Shown here piece after piece: positions 18,646 through 27,335 of a DNA stretch of 64,000 bases (position 1 is its first letter; every line of letters starts with the position of its first letter). The notes beneath the pieces were generated by a model, which was not told the DNA's origin, made no database searches, and worked only from the letters and a program-made list of their open reading frames with translations. Both the position numbers and the translations under genes were made by a program. Source of the DNA: Fabrea salina (taxonomy: Eukaryota > Ciliophora > Heterotrichea > Heterotrichida > Fabreidae); the NCBI GenBank assembly GCA_022984795.1, contig JALIHJ010000030.1, positions 124,001 to 188,000 on the forward strand, written 5' to 3'.

Positions 18646-19061
18646 ATGCATAAAGTAGCTTTTGTGCTTTTACTAGTAACTTCTGTGGTTAGTCAGAAAA
18701 CTCAACACTTGCACGACTCTGAAGGCAAACAGGTGCCTTTATCAGAAAGTTCCCAATTGGAGCGGGTTTACAGTTCTGCACTTGGTAAAACATATCTAGA
18801 GGCTTCTTACAACTCAGCAGAGATGAATCAAAGGATGACTCTGAAGAAGACGACACACGCATCCTAACTGTGTTTTTACTTAATTTTATAGGGTGTGTGT
18901 TGTGCTGTGGTTTTGTCCAGGGAGTGATTATGGTTAGCAAAAAGAAGAATATCGAGCTGAAGTCCCAACGAGCAAACTACCAGCAGTACAAAAGCCTACT
19001 TAAGTTCCGCAGACTGAGGATGGAAAAAGCAAGAGAACGAGAATCTATAGAATCAGCATAA
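18646..19061 (+). CDS. small signal-peptide protein with predicted C-terminal membrane helix; splice-dependent
   Basis: Begins MHKVAFVLLLVTSVVSQ, a clear signal peptide. The reading frame changes at a short intron at 18785. Excision of 17 nt (to 18801) gives 132 residues with an acidic stretch (DESKDDSEEDD), one membrane segment (TVFLLNFIGCVLCCGFVQGV) and a basic cytosolic tail. Excision of the standard 15 nt (to 18799) gives a 68-residue soluble product that stops at 18867. The acidic-plus-membrane reading looks more like a designed protein. No family was recognised. It precedes VAP by 9 bp on the same strand. Confidence 0.65.
18785..18801 (+). other. short intron with tandem acceptor (TAG/AG), 15 or 17 nt
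   Basis: GTAAAACATATCTAG matches the 15-nt consensus with A at position 10, but two more bases (AG) supply a second acceptor. Only the 17-nt version keeps the membrane-segment frame. An assembly indel nearby is the alternative. Confidence 0.6.
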
Positions 19062-19070
19062 TCTAATAAT

Positions 19071-19745
19071 ATGCAGTCTCCCGAAAGCCCCCTCTTAGTT
19101 ATGGACCCCAATACAGATCTTTGCTTTGAGTTTGTTCCCAATGCGACTGCCACCACTATTCTGCACCTTAAAAACATCCACAGTGAAAACGTAGCTTTCA
19201 AAGTCAAAACCACAGCTCCCCGGGCATACTTGGTGAGGCCTAACCAAGGGATTCTGCGCTCCAACGAAGCTAAAGAGTTGAACATAATTATGCAGCCTCT
19301 TGGAGAACACCCAGGTGAAGTGAACCACCGGTTTAAGGTGCTTGCAGCATCTACTTCTTTAAGTCCCAAAGCCACTTCTCAAGAAGTGATGGATTTCTGG
19401 AATTCCTTAAGCAATGAAAAAATTCAAAGTGCTAAGTTAGGCGTCAAAGTCGAGGAAAGAACCCAGCCCGAACCTGTGGAACCAGACACTCAGAAAGCTG
19501 ACCAGAAGTCTGAGCACATCAAAAGCCAAATTAAAGACTTAGGCGAGTTCAACCATAAACTAGAGTCCGAAAAAGGCGACTTAGAAAACCAGTTAAGAAG
19601 GATCCAAGACGACCTCAAAAGAAAAGAAGAAATGGTGAAGCACGCAGAAGAAACCAAGAACGGAGGGTTTGGTATTTTACATATACTTATGTGTTTTGTA
19701 GCGGGGATGATCTTTGGGTACCTGTCTTCAGTTAGTAATTCCTAA
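19071..19745 (+). CDS. VAP (VAMP-associated protein), ER-anchored MSP-domain protein
   Basis: 224 residues. The MSP domain occupies ~8-120 with LHLKNIHSENVAFKVKTTAP and YLVRPNQGIL, the regions that bind FFAT motifs. A coiled coil (~145-200) and a C-terminal membrane helix (~203-221: FGILHILMCFVAGMIFGYL) complete the usual VAP/Scs2 layout as a tail-anchored ER protein. VAPs tether the ER to other organelles and recruit lipid-transfer proteins. The length is typical for the family (~240). Confidence 0.93.
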   Translation: MQSPESPLLVMDPNTDLCFEFVPNATATTILHLKNIHSENVAFKVKTTAPRAYLVRPNQGILRSNEAKELNIIMQPLGEHPGEVNHRFKVLAASTSLSPKATSQEVMDFWNSLSNEKIQSAKLGVKVEERTQPEPVEPDTQKADQKSEHIKSQIKDLGEFNHKLESEKGDLENQLRRIQDDLKRKEEMVKHAEETKNGGFGILHILMCFVAGMIFGYLSSVSNS

Positions 19746-19776
19746 AATTCTAACTTTTAATTTTGTTCTAATTAAA

Positions 19777-20274
19777 ATGAGCGAAACCTACTTGAATAAC
19801 AAATTAAGAGTCCTCAAAAAAGAAAACCAAGAACTCAAACAACTCCTAAAAGACTCAGAAAGTAAAGTCAAACAGTTAATTGAAGACACTAAAGAAGAAA
19901 ATAAAGTTCTTTGGAGTATGCTTGACCAAGCAATTCCCCAGTTTAAGCAAAAAAGCAACTTAAGTGCTTCAACAATGTCTAATTCTTTTTCAGACAAAGC
20001 AGTCCAAGTCAACTCTGAAAGCACTCAAAGTCTGGATGAACTAGAAAGCATCCTTGACTTTTTAGAGTCACAAGTAAACAAGACTCAAACAGACTCCTCC
20101 CAAGAAGCCTTTCTATCTGACCAGATTTTTAAATCTCAAAGTGAAGTTTCTGAACTAGAATCCCATACTGCTTTTTTGCGCAAAACTCTCAGAGAAGCCC
20201 AGAATGAATACGATGCCTTGGTCAGACACCTCACTTACGAAGATTGTCCTTCAGTTTTTTCGTTGCTTGAGTAA
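19777..20274 (+). CDS. small coiled-coil protein, unknown
   Basis: 165 residues from ATG 19777, preceded by TTAAA. An open frame extends upstream to 19714 but overlaps the VAP end. Two heptad-rich regions (~8-60 and ~95-155) are split by a serine-rich linker, and the end is EDCPSVFSLLE. No family was recognised. It lies 31 bp after VAP and 16 bp before RAP1. Confidence 0.75.
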   Translation: MSETYLNNKLRVLKKENQELKQLLKDSESKVKQLIEDTKEENKVLWSMLDQAIPQFKQKSNLSASTMSNSFSDKAVQVNSESTQSLDELESILDFLESQVNKTQTDSSQEAFLSDQIFKSQSEVSELESHTAFLRKTLREAQNEYDALVRHLTYEDCPSVFSLLE

Positions 20275-20290
20275 TCATTTAAGTAATATA

Positions 20291-21244
20291 ATGAAAAAGA
20301 TATTCTGCAAAGAAGGCAAGTCTATGAAGTTCTTTATGGAAACATGCGAAGAAAAACTTTCAGTCCAGAAACTAATACTAACGCACCACGGAACCATGTG
20401 CAAAAAGTACTCTCAGGATTGTATTGAACTTGTCCCTTACTTGCCTGGATTCAAACTTAAATTTGGCGTTGCAAAAAAGCATGCTTTGTACTCTTATAAA
20501 TTCATTCAAGACTCAGTGGCTTCGGGTATACTACAGAACTTAAAAGACTATGAAGTTAAACCTGAAAGTTGGGTTGGCGGGAAAACCAAAGCCCCCAAAG
20601 CCCGTAAATTCTACACAAGTGCAGACGAGTCAAAAATGATTGACTACGTAAAGTTCAACCCAGGCCAAGCTTCTAGTAGGTCTTACTGGGAATTTGCTCT
20701 TTCAAACGGATTAGGCCTAGACCACTCAAGCAACAGTTTAGTGCACCACTGGAAGTATGTGTTACCTAAACGCTACAACATGAACTTTATTCTGGAGAAA
20801 TTAAGGCTCCCAAATGAGTCTAACTTGCTTTCTCCAACTCAAAACTTCGAACAGGAAGAAAATGCTTCTACAGCTTCTGAGTACACTCCCCAAAAAGAAA
20901 CTAACCTCAAAAGAAAGTCCAAAAGCCCTTTCAGTCTTAGCAAAAAACTAAAAACAACCCAGTCAAGTCCAGAAATATCCCAAATGCAGACTTTCGAGGA
21001 CTACACGCAAATCCAAGTAAGAGTCACTGGCCAAGAAAGAAAGGTGTTCGACATGCAACATCTCAGGCGACTAGTCTTTTGTTACAACATTGCAGAATAC
21101 TTTCAGAAACTTGTAGATATCTGTAGAAGGTCATCTTGCTGCTGCTTAGAAGAAGCCCAAGTTGCACAAGTCCTTATTCAGTGCCAAGGAGACGTGCACT
21201 CCACAATTAGCTTTTTTAGTTCTTATAGTAGTAAAAATGCTTAG
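20291..21244 (+). CDS. RAP1/TERF2IP-like telomere protein (BRCT-Myb-RCT)
   Basis: 317 residues from ATG 20291. Residues ~3-92 match the RAP1 N-terminal BRCT domain: IFCKEGKSMKFFM, LSVQKLILTHHGTMC, and the KKHALYSYKFIQDSV helix near its end. Residues ~107-160 look like the RAP1-type Myb domain: YTSADESKMIDYVK, then SRSYWEFALSNGL and SLVHHWKYVLPKRY. A basic, serine-rich linker carries KRKSKSP and KKLKTTQ. The last ~85 residues form a small helical domain placed like the RCT that binds the TRF2/Taz1 partner. RAP1 protects telomeres and silences chromatin. Ciliate macronuclei have very many telomeres, which makes this protein notable. The last codons overlap the NIT2 start. Confidence 0.8.
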   Translation: MKKIFCKEGKSMKFFMETCEEKLSVQKLILTHHGTMCKKYSQDCIELVPYLPGFKLKFGVAKKHALYSYKFIQDSVASGILQNLKDYEVKPESWVGGKTKAPKARKFYTSADESKMIDYVKFNPGQASSRSYWEFALSNGLGLDHSSNSLVHHWKYVLPKRYNMNFILEKLRLPNESNLLSPTQNFEQEENASTASEYTPQKETNLKRKSKSPFSLSKKLKTTQSSPEISQMQTFEDYTQIQVRVTGQERKVFDMQHLRRLVFCYNIAEYFQKLVDICRRSSCCCLEEAQVAQVLIQCQGDVHSTISFFSSYSSKNA

Positions 21245-22076
21245 GAATTTCAGACTTGGTCTTTGCCAGTTTGCTGCAGGGGCTGATAAACCTGCAAACC
21301 TGCAACTAGCTCAGCAAATGATAGAAGAAGCTGTTGCAAAGGGAGCACAAGTAGTTATGCTTCCAGAGTGCTTCAACTCGCCTTACCACACTAAGCATTT
21401 CCCTAACTACGCAGAAGAAATTCCTGGGAACTCCCAGTCTTCTCCAACTGTATCTTTCCTGCAGAGCATGGCACGCACTCATCAAATATACTTAATTGGG
21501 GGCTCTATTCCAGAAATAGACTCTCAAAAGTACTACAACACTTGCATATGTCTCAACCCTGATGGAGAAATCCAAACAAAGCACAGAAAAGTCCACCTGT
21601 TTGACATCAACGTTCCAGGAAAAATCACCTTTTACGAAAGCGAAATCTTAAGTCCAGGCTCACAAGCTACGATATTCAGCACTGAGTTCTGCAAAATCGG
21701 AGTAGGAATTTGTTATGATTTAAGAATGCCTGAGTACGCTTACACCCTAGGAAAGTCAGAAGAAGTGGGCTTGTTGGCTTACCCTGGAAACTTTAACGTA
21801 GTAACTGGTGAAAAGCACTGGGAGGTGCTTTTGCGTACAAGGGCAGTGGACAACCAAATATTTGTAGCAGCTTGTTCACAAGCAAGGGACCCTGAAGGCG
21901 AGTACCTTTCTTGGGGTCACTCAATGCTAGTGAATCCATGGGGCCAGGTGCTTAACTCAACCACTCACCTTCCACAAGTAGTGATTCAGGATGTTGACTT
22001 TGGAGTTCTTCAAGAAAACCGAACTAGTTTGATGAACAGACAGCACAAGAAGTGGAGTGTCTACGATATGAGTTAA
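21237..22076 (+). CDS. NIT2: NIT2-type omega-amidase (nitrilase superfamily)
   Basis: 279 residues from ATG 21237, the usual NIT2 length (~276). The catalytic triad is complete: Glu in MLPECFNSPY, Lys in HRKVHLFDI and Cys in GICYDLRMPE. It would hydrolyse alpha-ketoglutaramate and alpha-ketosuccinamate in the cytosol or mitochondria, closing the glutamine transamination pathway. The open frame extends upstream to 21162, but homology begins at FRLGLCQ right after this Met. The ATG lies inside the RAP1 reading frame (8-bp same-strand overlap). The stop TAA shares the sequence TTAA with the convergent SAXO gene. Confidence 0.93.
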   Translation: MLRNFRLGLCQFAAGADKPANLQLAQQMIEEAVAKGAQVVMLPECFNSPYHTKHFPNYAEEIPGNSQSSPTVSFLQSMARTHQIYLIGGSIPEIDSQKYYNTCICLNPDGEIQTKHRKVHLFDINVPGKITFYESEILSPGSQATIFSTEFCKIGVGICYDLRMPEYAYTLGKSEEVGLLAYPGNFNVVTGEKHWEVLLRTRAVDNQIFVAACSQARDPEGEYLSWGHSMLVNPWGQVLNSTTHLPQVVIQDVDFGVLQENRTSLMNRQHKKWSVYDMS

Positions 22077-22843
22077 ACTTTATACTTATTCTTAAGGTAT
22101 TGCTTTTTAGTTCGAATGTTTCTTTTGGGAGAAAAACTTAAGAAGCTAGACCTGTAAGTAGAGTTAAAGTGGTTTTTAGGAGACTCGCTTGTAAATAGCT
22201 CGTTTGAAGTTTTCCTGACACTTTTGGGGAGAGTCACTGTTTCCATAGGTTTGTAGTCAGACCTGTTGGTAGTTTCGTGCATAGTAAAGTCCCTAGCACC
22301 TAAAACCAAACTACTTTGAAGAACTTCAGGTCTGGCCTCTCTTTCTGCAAGAGCTGGCTTGAAAAACTCAGAGTTGTAAGTTGAGTTTGCCTTAAACTTT
22401 ACTGGAGAAGGCAAATAGCTTCTTTCTTCCTTAGTGAAAATTAATTTTGGGGGTTTCCAGTCCACAAAGTTCTCATTGTAGCTTGAATTAAACATAAATT
22501 TGAAGCTAGGACTGGGTTTTCTTTTTTCAGCCTTAGATTTGACAGGCGAATGTTTATGGGCTACGTAGTCCTGTTGCTTAGTAGTCACAAGGTCCATGCG
22601 GCCTTTAGTAGGCGGCAACTGAGCACCTTTAGGAAAGGGTTTGGGAGGTGTGGTGTTTTTGCCGGAGTAATTGGACCTATAGTTAGTTGAAAAAGTGCCT
22701 TTAAGTTTATAAGGAGTTTGTTTAGGAGTTGAAGGACAGGCGTGTTTCCCGCAACTACACAGGTAACAAAAGCAATTGCCTTCTAAGTGGTCTATTTCTG
22801 TTTTTAGGGGCAAATCATCTTCATTAAGCAGACATGTTGTCAT
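22073..22843 (-). CDS. SAXO-type axonemal microtubule-stabilising protein
   Basis: 256 residues. The N-terminus carries a cysteine-rich block CFCYLCSCGKHAC as in SAXO (FAM154) proteins. It is followed by spaced short repeats with F/Y-x-S-x-Y and TTNRSDYKP, which resemble the Mn microtubule-binding repeats. The protein is otherwise basic and disordered. SAXOs lie inside ciliary doublet microtubules or on basal bodies. It ends on a stop codon shared with NIT2 and starts 51 bp from the divergent RCC1-repeat gene. Confidence 0.78.
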   Translation of the reverse strand: MTTCLLNEDDLPLKTEIDHLEGNCFCYLCSCGKHACPSTPKQTPYKLKGTFSTNYRSNYSGKNTTPPKPFPKGAQLPPTKGRMDLVTTKQQDYVAHKHSPVKSKAEKRKPSPSFKFMFNSSYNENFVDWKPPKLIFTKEERSYLPSPVKFKANSTYNSEFFKPALAEREARPEVLQSSLVLGARDFTMHETTNRSDYKPMETVTLPKSVRKTSNELFTSESPKNHFNSTYRSSFLSFSPKRNIRTKKQYLKNKYKV

Positions 22844-22894
22844 TTTAGAAGTTAACTGAGTGAAAAAGTATTAACGTATTAAAAAATCGTTAAA

Positions 22895-25167
22895 ATGAAA
22901 GGATACACAGAAGTGTTTGTTTGGGGGGAGACCAACAAGGACAACTAGGGCTGGGCTGCAAAAAGCCAGGGTGCTACTCCCTTCCTAGGTTCTGCAGTTT
23001 TAACATACAAATACTGCAGGTTGCATGCGGTTACGAACATTCAGCTATTTTGTCAAAAAGTGGGCACGTTTACTGCATTGGAAGTAATGCTCAAGGAAGT
23101 TTAGGACTGGGCAATCAAAGTGTTTCTTCCACTTCTTCGCCCCATTTAGTCGAAACTCTCAAGGACCAAAGAGTCCTTAAAATAGCTTGTGGAATGCACC
23201 ACACTCTAGCTCTAACTGAGTCGTGTGTTTACTCCTGGGGAAGTGGAGAGTTTGGGGCTTTAGGAACAGGAACTACTAAAGATGAGTACACTCCAGTGCC
23301 TATGAACTTGCCACAAGAGTTTGTTCCCGAAGAAATCAGTTGCGGTGGCAGGCACAGTGGAGTTGTTGGACAAGGAGTTCTTTACACTTGTGGAGCCACT
23401 GAAGCTGGGCAGTGCGGAACTGGAGTTCGTTTTCCACAACTAATTCCAGCAATAATAAGTATAGAAGAAGAGTGCTCCAAGGTGGCTTGTGGAGTTTTCC
23501 ACACTTTAGTGCTGACTAGAAAAGGCAGAGTCTATGCCATGGGAGGCAATTCTTTTGGACAACTTGGAATAGGCAACAGAAGGAGTCAAAGTAGTCCAGT
23601 GCTGATAAACTACTTAGAAGGAAAGTTTATAAAGCAAATAGCTTGTGGAAACTTTAGTGCAGCTTTAAGTGACAGAGGAGACCTTTATGTGTGGGGGACA
23701 GGGTCATTTGGAGAGTTTAACTTACCTAGCAAGATGCTGGGGTTTAGTGAGCCCATTAGGTTTGTGAGTTTAGGAGGAAGTTTTGGAGTAGCTATTGACA
23801 CTAAGTCAAATGTGTACTCTTGGGGAAACAACCGCAGTGGAGAACTAGGTTTAGGCGACTCTGAAATTAGAAAGTACCCAGTACTAGTGAATTCTTTAAG
23901 TGGCAGAGATGTGAAAGTTCTTTCTTGTGGAGACAACTTTTGCATAGCCCTAGCCAGAGACGTGTATGCTAAAAATGACTTTTCACAAACAATGAACCTT
24001 TCTTCTATAAGCAAAAACGAGTCTTTCCACAGAAGTGACTTGGACCCTTCTTTTAAAACAAGCAGACCAACCCAAGAAAGAAGCAAGTCCAACCACTCTG
24101 AACACCGAATTAAAAAAGCAGAAGACTTTAGCCGCAGTGAAATTCCAAGTGTTAGGCACAAAAGACGCTACAGCACTGACGAAGAAAACACTTACTTGAA
24201 ACACGAAGTCCAGAGGCTCAGAAAAATGCTTGAGTCTTCAAACGTTCTTAAACAAAGGAACAACTTACTTGAAAGTGAAATTTTAAAACTAAACACAGCT
24301 ATTCAGAAAGGCGGGCTTTCACAGAACAAACAAGTACACAACCAAGAAATATACCACCTGCAACAAGACTTGAACATAGCAAACAAGCACGGAAAAAGAC
24401 TTGAACAAGCTTTAGCAGATTGTGAGTACAAGTTGCAAACTGCACTGAACGAAGTCACTGAACTCAAAAAAAAAAACAGTTTCTTAAAAAACGAAAAACA
24501 AAAAGTGTCTAAAATCAACAAAGACTTAACTCAAGAAAAATTGAAACTCAGAACTGAAAACGAAGAACTCTACAGCACCCATTCAGTTGTACACTCTGAA
24601 CAAGCTGCTTCGGAAAAAGCATACCTAAACAAACTCTTAGAAGAACAAAGTTACGAAAACGAAAGACTTAAACAAGAAAACTCAGAACGGTCCTACCAAA
24701 TCAACTCACTAATCCAAGAAAACAACACTCTCAAAGAAAAAGTAAACTCACTTTACCACGAAAACGACCTTTTAAAACAACAAATTGAGTCAATTGAAAC
24801 CAAGAACTCACAGACACTGAGCAACATTGAAAAAGGATTGAGTCAAAAAGCCAAGGACTACAGAGAAAAAACTCTAGGCCTCCTAAACACTCCTAAACTT
24901 GAAAAAAACGAAAGGTACGCCCTTTCACCTGAACAAATAAAACGAGCTTCGAGAAAAGCTGCTACTCAGTACCACGAAAACAACCATGACTCCCCTGTGA
25001 AAAACCTAAGAATCACTTCTCCCAGTCGAAGAAGCCCTGACAGACCTTCGCCCTACAACTCGAAAAGTAAAACTTCGTTTACTCCTTCAAAAAACGAAGT
25101 AATGACTAGAATTGGAATGTTACTTAAAGACAAGCAAATACTTGAGTCCAAGATTAAAGACTTGTAA
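22895..25167 (+). CDS. RCC1-repeat protein with long C-terminal coiled coil (apparent one-base frame break near start)
   Basis: About 757 residues. ATG 22895 opens MKGYTEVFVWG, which is the start of an RCC1 blade, but the frame then ends within 18 codons. The rest of the blade (GDQQGQLGLG) continues in another frame at a run of six G (22923-22928). One missing G would join them, so an assembly indel is the simplest explanation. Seven RCC1-type blades (~1-355) with repeated ACGxxHTLAL and GQLGLG motifs form a propeller. A basic serine-rich linker (~370-420) and a coiled coil (~425-680) follow, and a basic tail ends it. The role is unknown; RCC1-coiled-coil proteins in other protists act at basal bodies or in trafficking. 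Confidence 0.85.
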
Positions 25168-25168
25168 A

Positions 25169-25663
25169 TTAATGTTTATTGTTTGGTAGCAAGTGCTGGA
25201 TTTCTTTTTTTATTTGTCTCATTCTCATAGCAGAGTACGAAAACACTTCTCTAGGTTCGATCTTTTTAGTTATGATTTCAGCAAAAATAACTTTAAAGGC
25301 ATAAGTAATTCCAGTTTCTTCTAGGTAGTTTTCGAAGTTAGTTGTTTCGTTATTTACTCGTGACTCAATGCTGTCAATAGGAATTTCTTCTTCTTTGAAC
25401 TGCTGGACTAAGTGGTTAACAACTTTGCTGTAGTCTTCAAAAGACAAACTTTTGCCTTTTTCTATTTCAAGTTTTTCAAGAATTTCATGGACTTCTGAAA
25501 CCCCTGGAGGAGCCATGTTGATTCCCAAAGCAAAGTTCTGAGTTGCTTTTTCAATATTTTCAGGACTGATGTACCCTGAGTTTTGGAGTTCGTTGAAAGA
25601 AGTCTGAGCTAGTTCCTTAAACTTAGTTTGGTCTTTTAAAACTTCACGCAGTTCGTCTGACAT
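25169..25663 (-). CDS. helical, EF-hand-like protein without intact calcium loops
   Basis: 164 residues from ATG 25663; the frame continues upstream, but that would run into the divergent gene. Residues ~8-95 have two EF-hand-like helix-loop-helix pairs (SGYISPENIEKA; KSLSFEDYSKVV) lacking most calcium ligands. Residues ~105-155 form an amphipathic helical block (FENYLEETGITYAFKVIF) somewhat like the RIIa/Dpy-30 docking helices found in ciliary proteins. I cannot assign a family. It has a 1-bp gap to the convergent RCC1 gene and a 4-bp gap to its divergent neighbour. Confidence 0.7.
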   Translation of the reverse strand: MSDELREVLKDQTKFKELAQTSFNELQNSGYISPENIEKATQNFALGINMAPPGVSEVHEILEKLEIEKGKSLSFEDYSKVVNHLVQQFKEEEIPIDSIESRVNNETTNFENYLEETGITYAFKVIFAEIITKKIEPREVFSYSAMRMRQIKKEIQHLLPNNKH

Positions 25664-25667
25664 TATA
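25664..25667. promoter_or_regulatory. 4-bp bidirectional start region (CAT-TATA-ATG)
   Basis: The two start codons are separated only by TATA, and CATTATAATG is itself nearly palindromic. Confidence 0.6.
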
Positions 25668-26301
25668 ATGTCAAACGAGCACACTTTTTCTTTTAACTCA
25701 GAAAACAGCGACATAGAAGATGACATTCCGGATGAAAGTGAAGACACTTTAAACCAACGAATGAGGAGCTTCGAAGTTAAGTCTAAAAAGGAAGCAGAAA
25801 AGTCTGGCCTCTTAGAATTTGTCCAAAAGAAAAAAGCCCAAAACCAACCTTGAAAACCTAAGTGAAGAAATAAGCCAACTTGTAGCAGAAAACGAGGACT
25901 TAGAAAACAACTACAAGTCCATCAGACACAGCCTCAACGTTAAGTACTATGAACTCTTGACAGAAAAACAACAACTTAGCGAGATATTGACTGAATACGA
26001 GTCCAAACAAAAAGAAGAAGCCTCTGAGCACCAAGAACTGCAAAACTTACTTAACCAAAAAAACCAAACTTTAAGTGAACTACAAAAAGACTTAACTGAG
26101 TACTACATGAAAAAAGATGCCCTTGAAAAACAACTTGACGAACTCAGGAATTCCACAAGTGAAGAAACCCAAAAATACTCTGCACTTGTAAAAGAAGCCG
26201 AAGACAAACTCAACAAAGAGCAAGAACTGTACTCTCAAAATCTAAAAAGAAAAGCAAAACTCCAAGAAAAACTTAAGCAGTTAACTCAAGACAACTCATA
26301 A
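25668..26301 (+). CDS. coiled-coil protein, unknown; frame change near residue 52
   Basis: The first frame (ATG 25668) gives ~52 residues of acidic, disordered sequence ending KSGLLEFVQKKK. The next frame continues PKTNLENLSEEISQL into a ~150-residue coiled coil ending at TAA 26301. The change sits in an A-rich run (25825-25836). Either one extra A is present, giving 210 residues, or a 16-nt intron 25821-25836 is removed, giving 205. The intron would start GTCC rather than GTAA, so an indel seems more likely. Neither half looks complete without the other. No family was recognised. Confidence 0.7.
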
Positions 26302-26318
26302 CTTAAATAACGAATATA

Positions 26319-27335
26319 ATGGCTATTCCAAAAAGTGCATTATCATACTCGCAAGCATTCAAAGACACAGAAAAGGAACTTAAAAACCACCTGCCTCCTT
26401 GGAAAGAAGCTAACTCCTCCCAAAAGTTAGCACTGCTTGCTATATACGCTGCAATATACTTTCCTGTAGCAATTTTACTAAGCCTTGTAATTGGTGTTTA
26501 CTCCCTTTACATAATTTTTTACGTTTATCCTTTGATAACCGACGAGCCCAACCCTCCAGACCTTTACTTTTACCAAAGTTCCTCTGAACAAAGCTTTGCA
26601 AAAGCAAGGGGGTACTTGTGTTTAGTTTTAGTTTCTTGGTGCTTGTTTTGGTTACTATGCAGCATGTTTAAAGCTATCTTTACAGACCCAGGGCAGATTC
26701 CCCAGACTCAGGAGTGGGATGCTCCTTACGATGAAGCTTCTGAGTCCTCTTCTGACCTTACTCCTCAAACCTTTGAAAAGCGCAAAGATGGAGCAAGCAG
26801 AGCATGTCCTCGCTGTAATCGGCGCAAACCTGACAGGTCACACCACTGCAAACAGTGCCAAAGGTGCAACTTGAAGATGGACCACCACTGCAATTGGATT
26901 GCTAACTGTGTAGGCTACTTCAACTATAAGTACTTTTACTTGATTCTTTTTTACGGCAGCATAGCTTTGTCAATATTCATAGGGACCTTTTGGGAGGCAG
27001 TGATAGTAAACTTGGACGACCCAGATAATTCAACACTGACTTGCTTCTTAGTTGCTTTGTGCTACTCACTAATGATAATGCTAGGCGTGTCAGTAGTGGG
27101 GTTTTTTATATTCCACAGTTGGCTTATAGCTAAGAACTACACCACCATAGAGTTCTGTGAAAAAAGAAGACAAAAAGTAATAGAGTATAGAGAAAGTCCC
27201 TATGCCTTTTCAGTGTACTACAATTTCCAAGAAGCCCTTGGAGACAATCCCTGCATGTGGTTTTTCCCTTTTAAGTACCGAAAAGAACGCCAGAATGGGC
27301 TAAGTTTCAAGTTTCAAAAAGTTAATATTGAGTAA
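26319..27335 (+). CDS. DHHC palmitoyltransferase
   Basis: 338 residues. Four membrane segments lie at about 46-68, 93-115, 205-228 and 240-265. The cysteine-rich catalytic domain sits between the second and third, with CPRCNRRKPDRSHHCKQC and KMDHHCNWIANCVGYFNYKYF; the catalytic Cys is in DHHC. It transfers palmitate from acyl-CoA to protein cysteines at the Golgi, endosome or cell membrane. Substrates cannot be inferred. The stop TAA is followed at once by the ATG of CFAP69, with no base between. Confidence 0.95.
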   Translation: MAIPKSALSYSQAFKDTEKELKNHLPPWKEANSSQKLALLAIYAAIYFPVAILLSLVIGVYSLYIIFYVYPLITDEPNPPDLYFYQSSSEQSFAKARGYLCLVLVSWCLFWLLCSMFKAIFTDPGQIPQTQEWDAPYDEASESSSDLTPQTFEKRKDGASRACPRCNRRKPDRSHHCKQCQRCNLKMDHHCNWIANCVGYFNYKYFYLILFYGSIALSIFIGTFWEAVIVNLDDPDNSTLTCFLVALCYSLMIMLGVSVVGFFIFHSWLIAKNYTTIEFCEKRRQKVIEYRESPYAFSVYYNFQEALGDNPCMWFFPFKYRKERQNGLSFKFQKVNIE

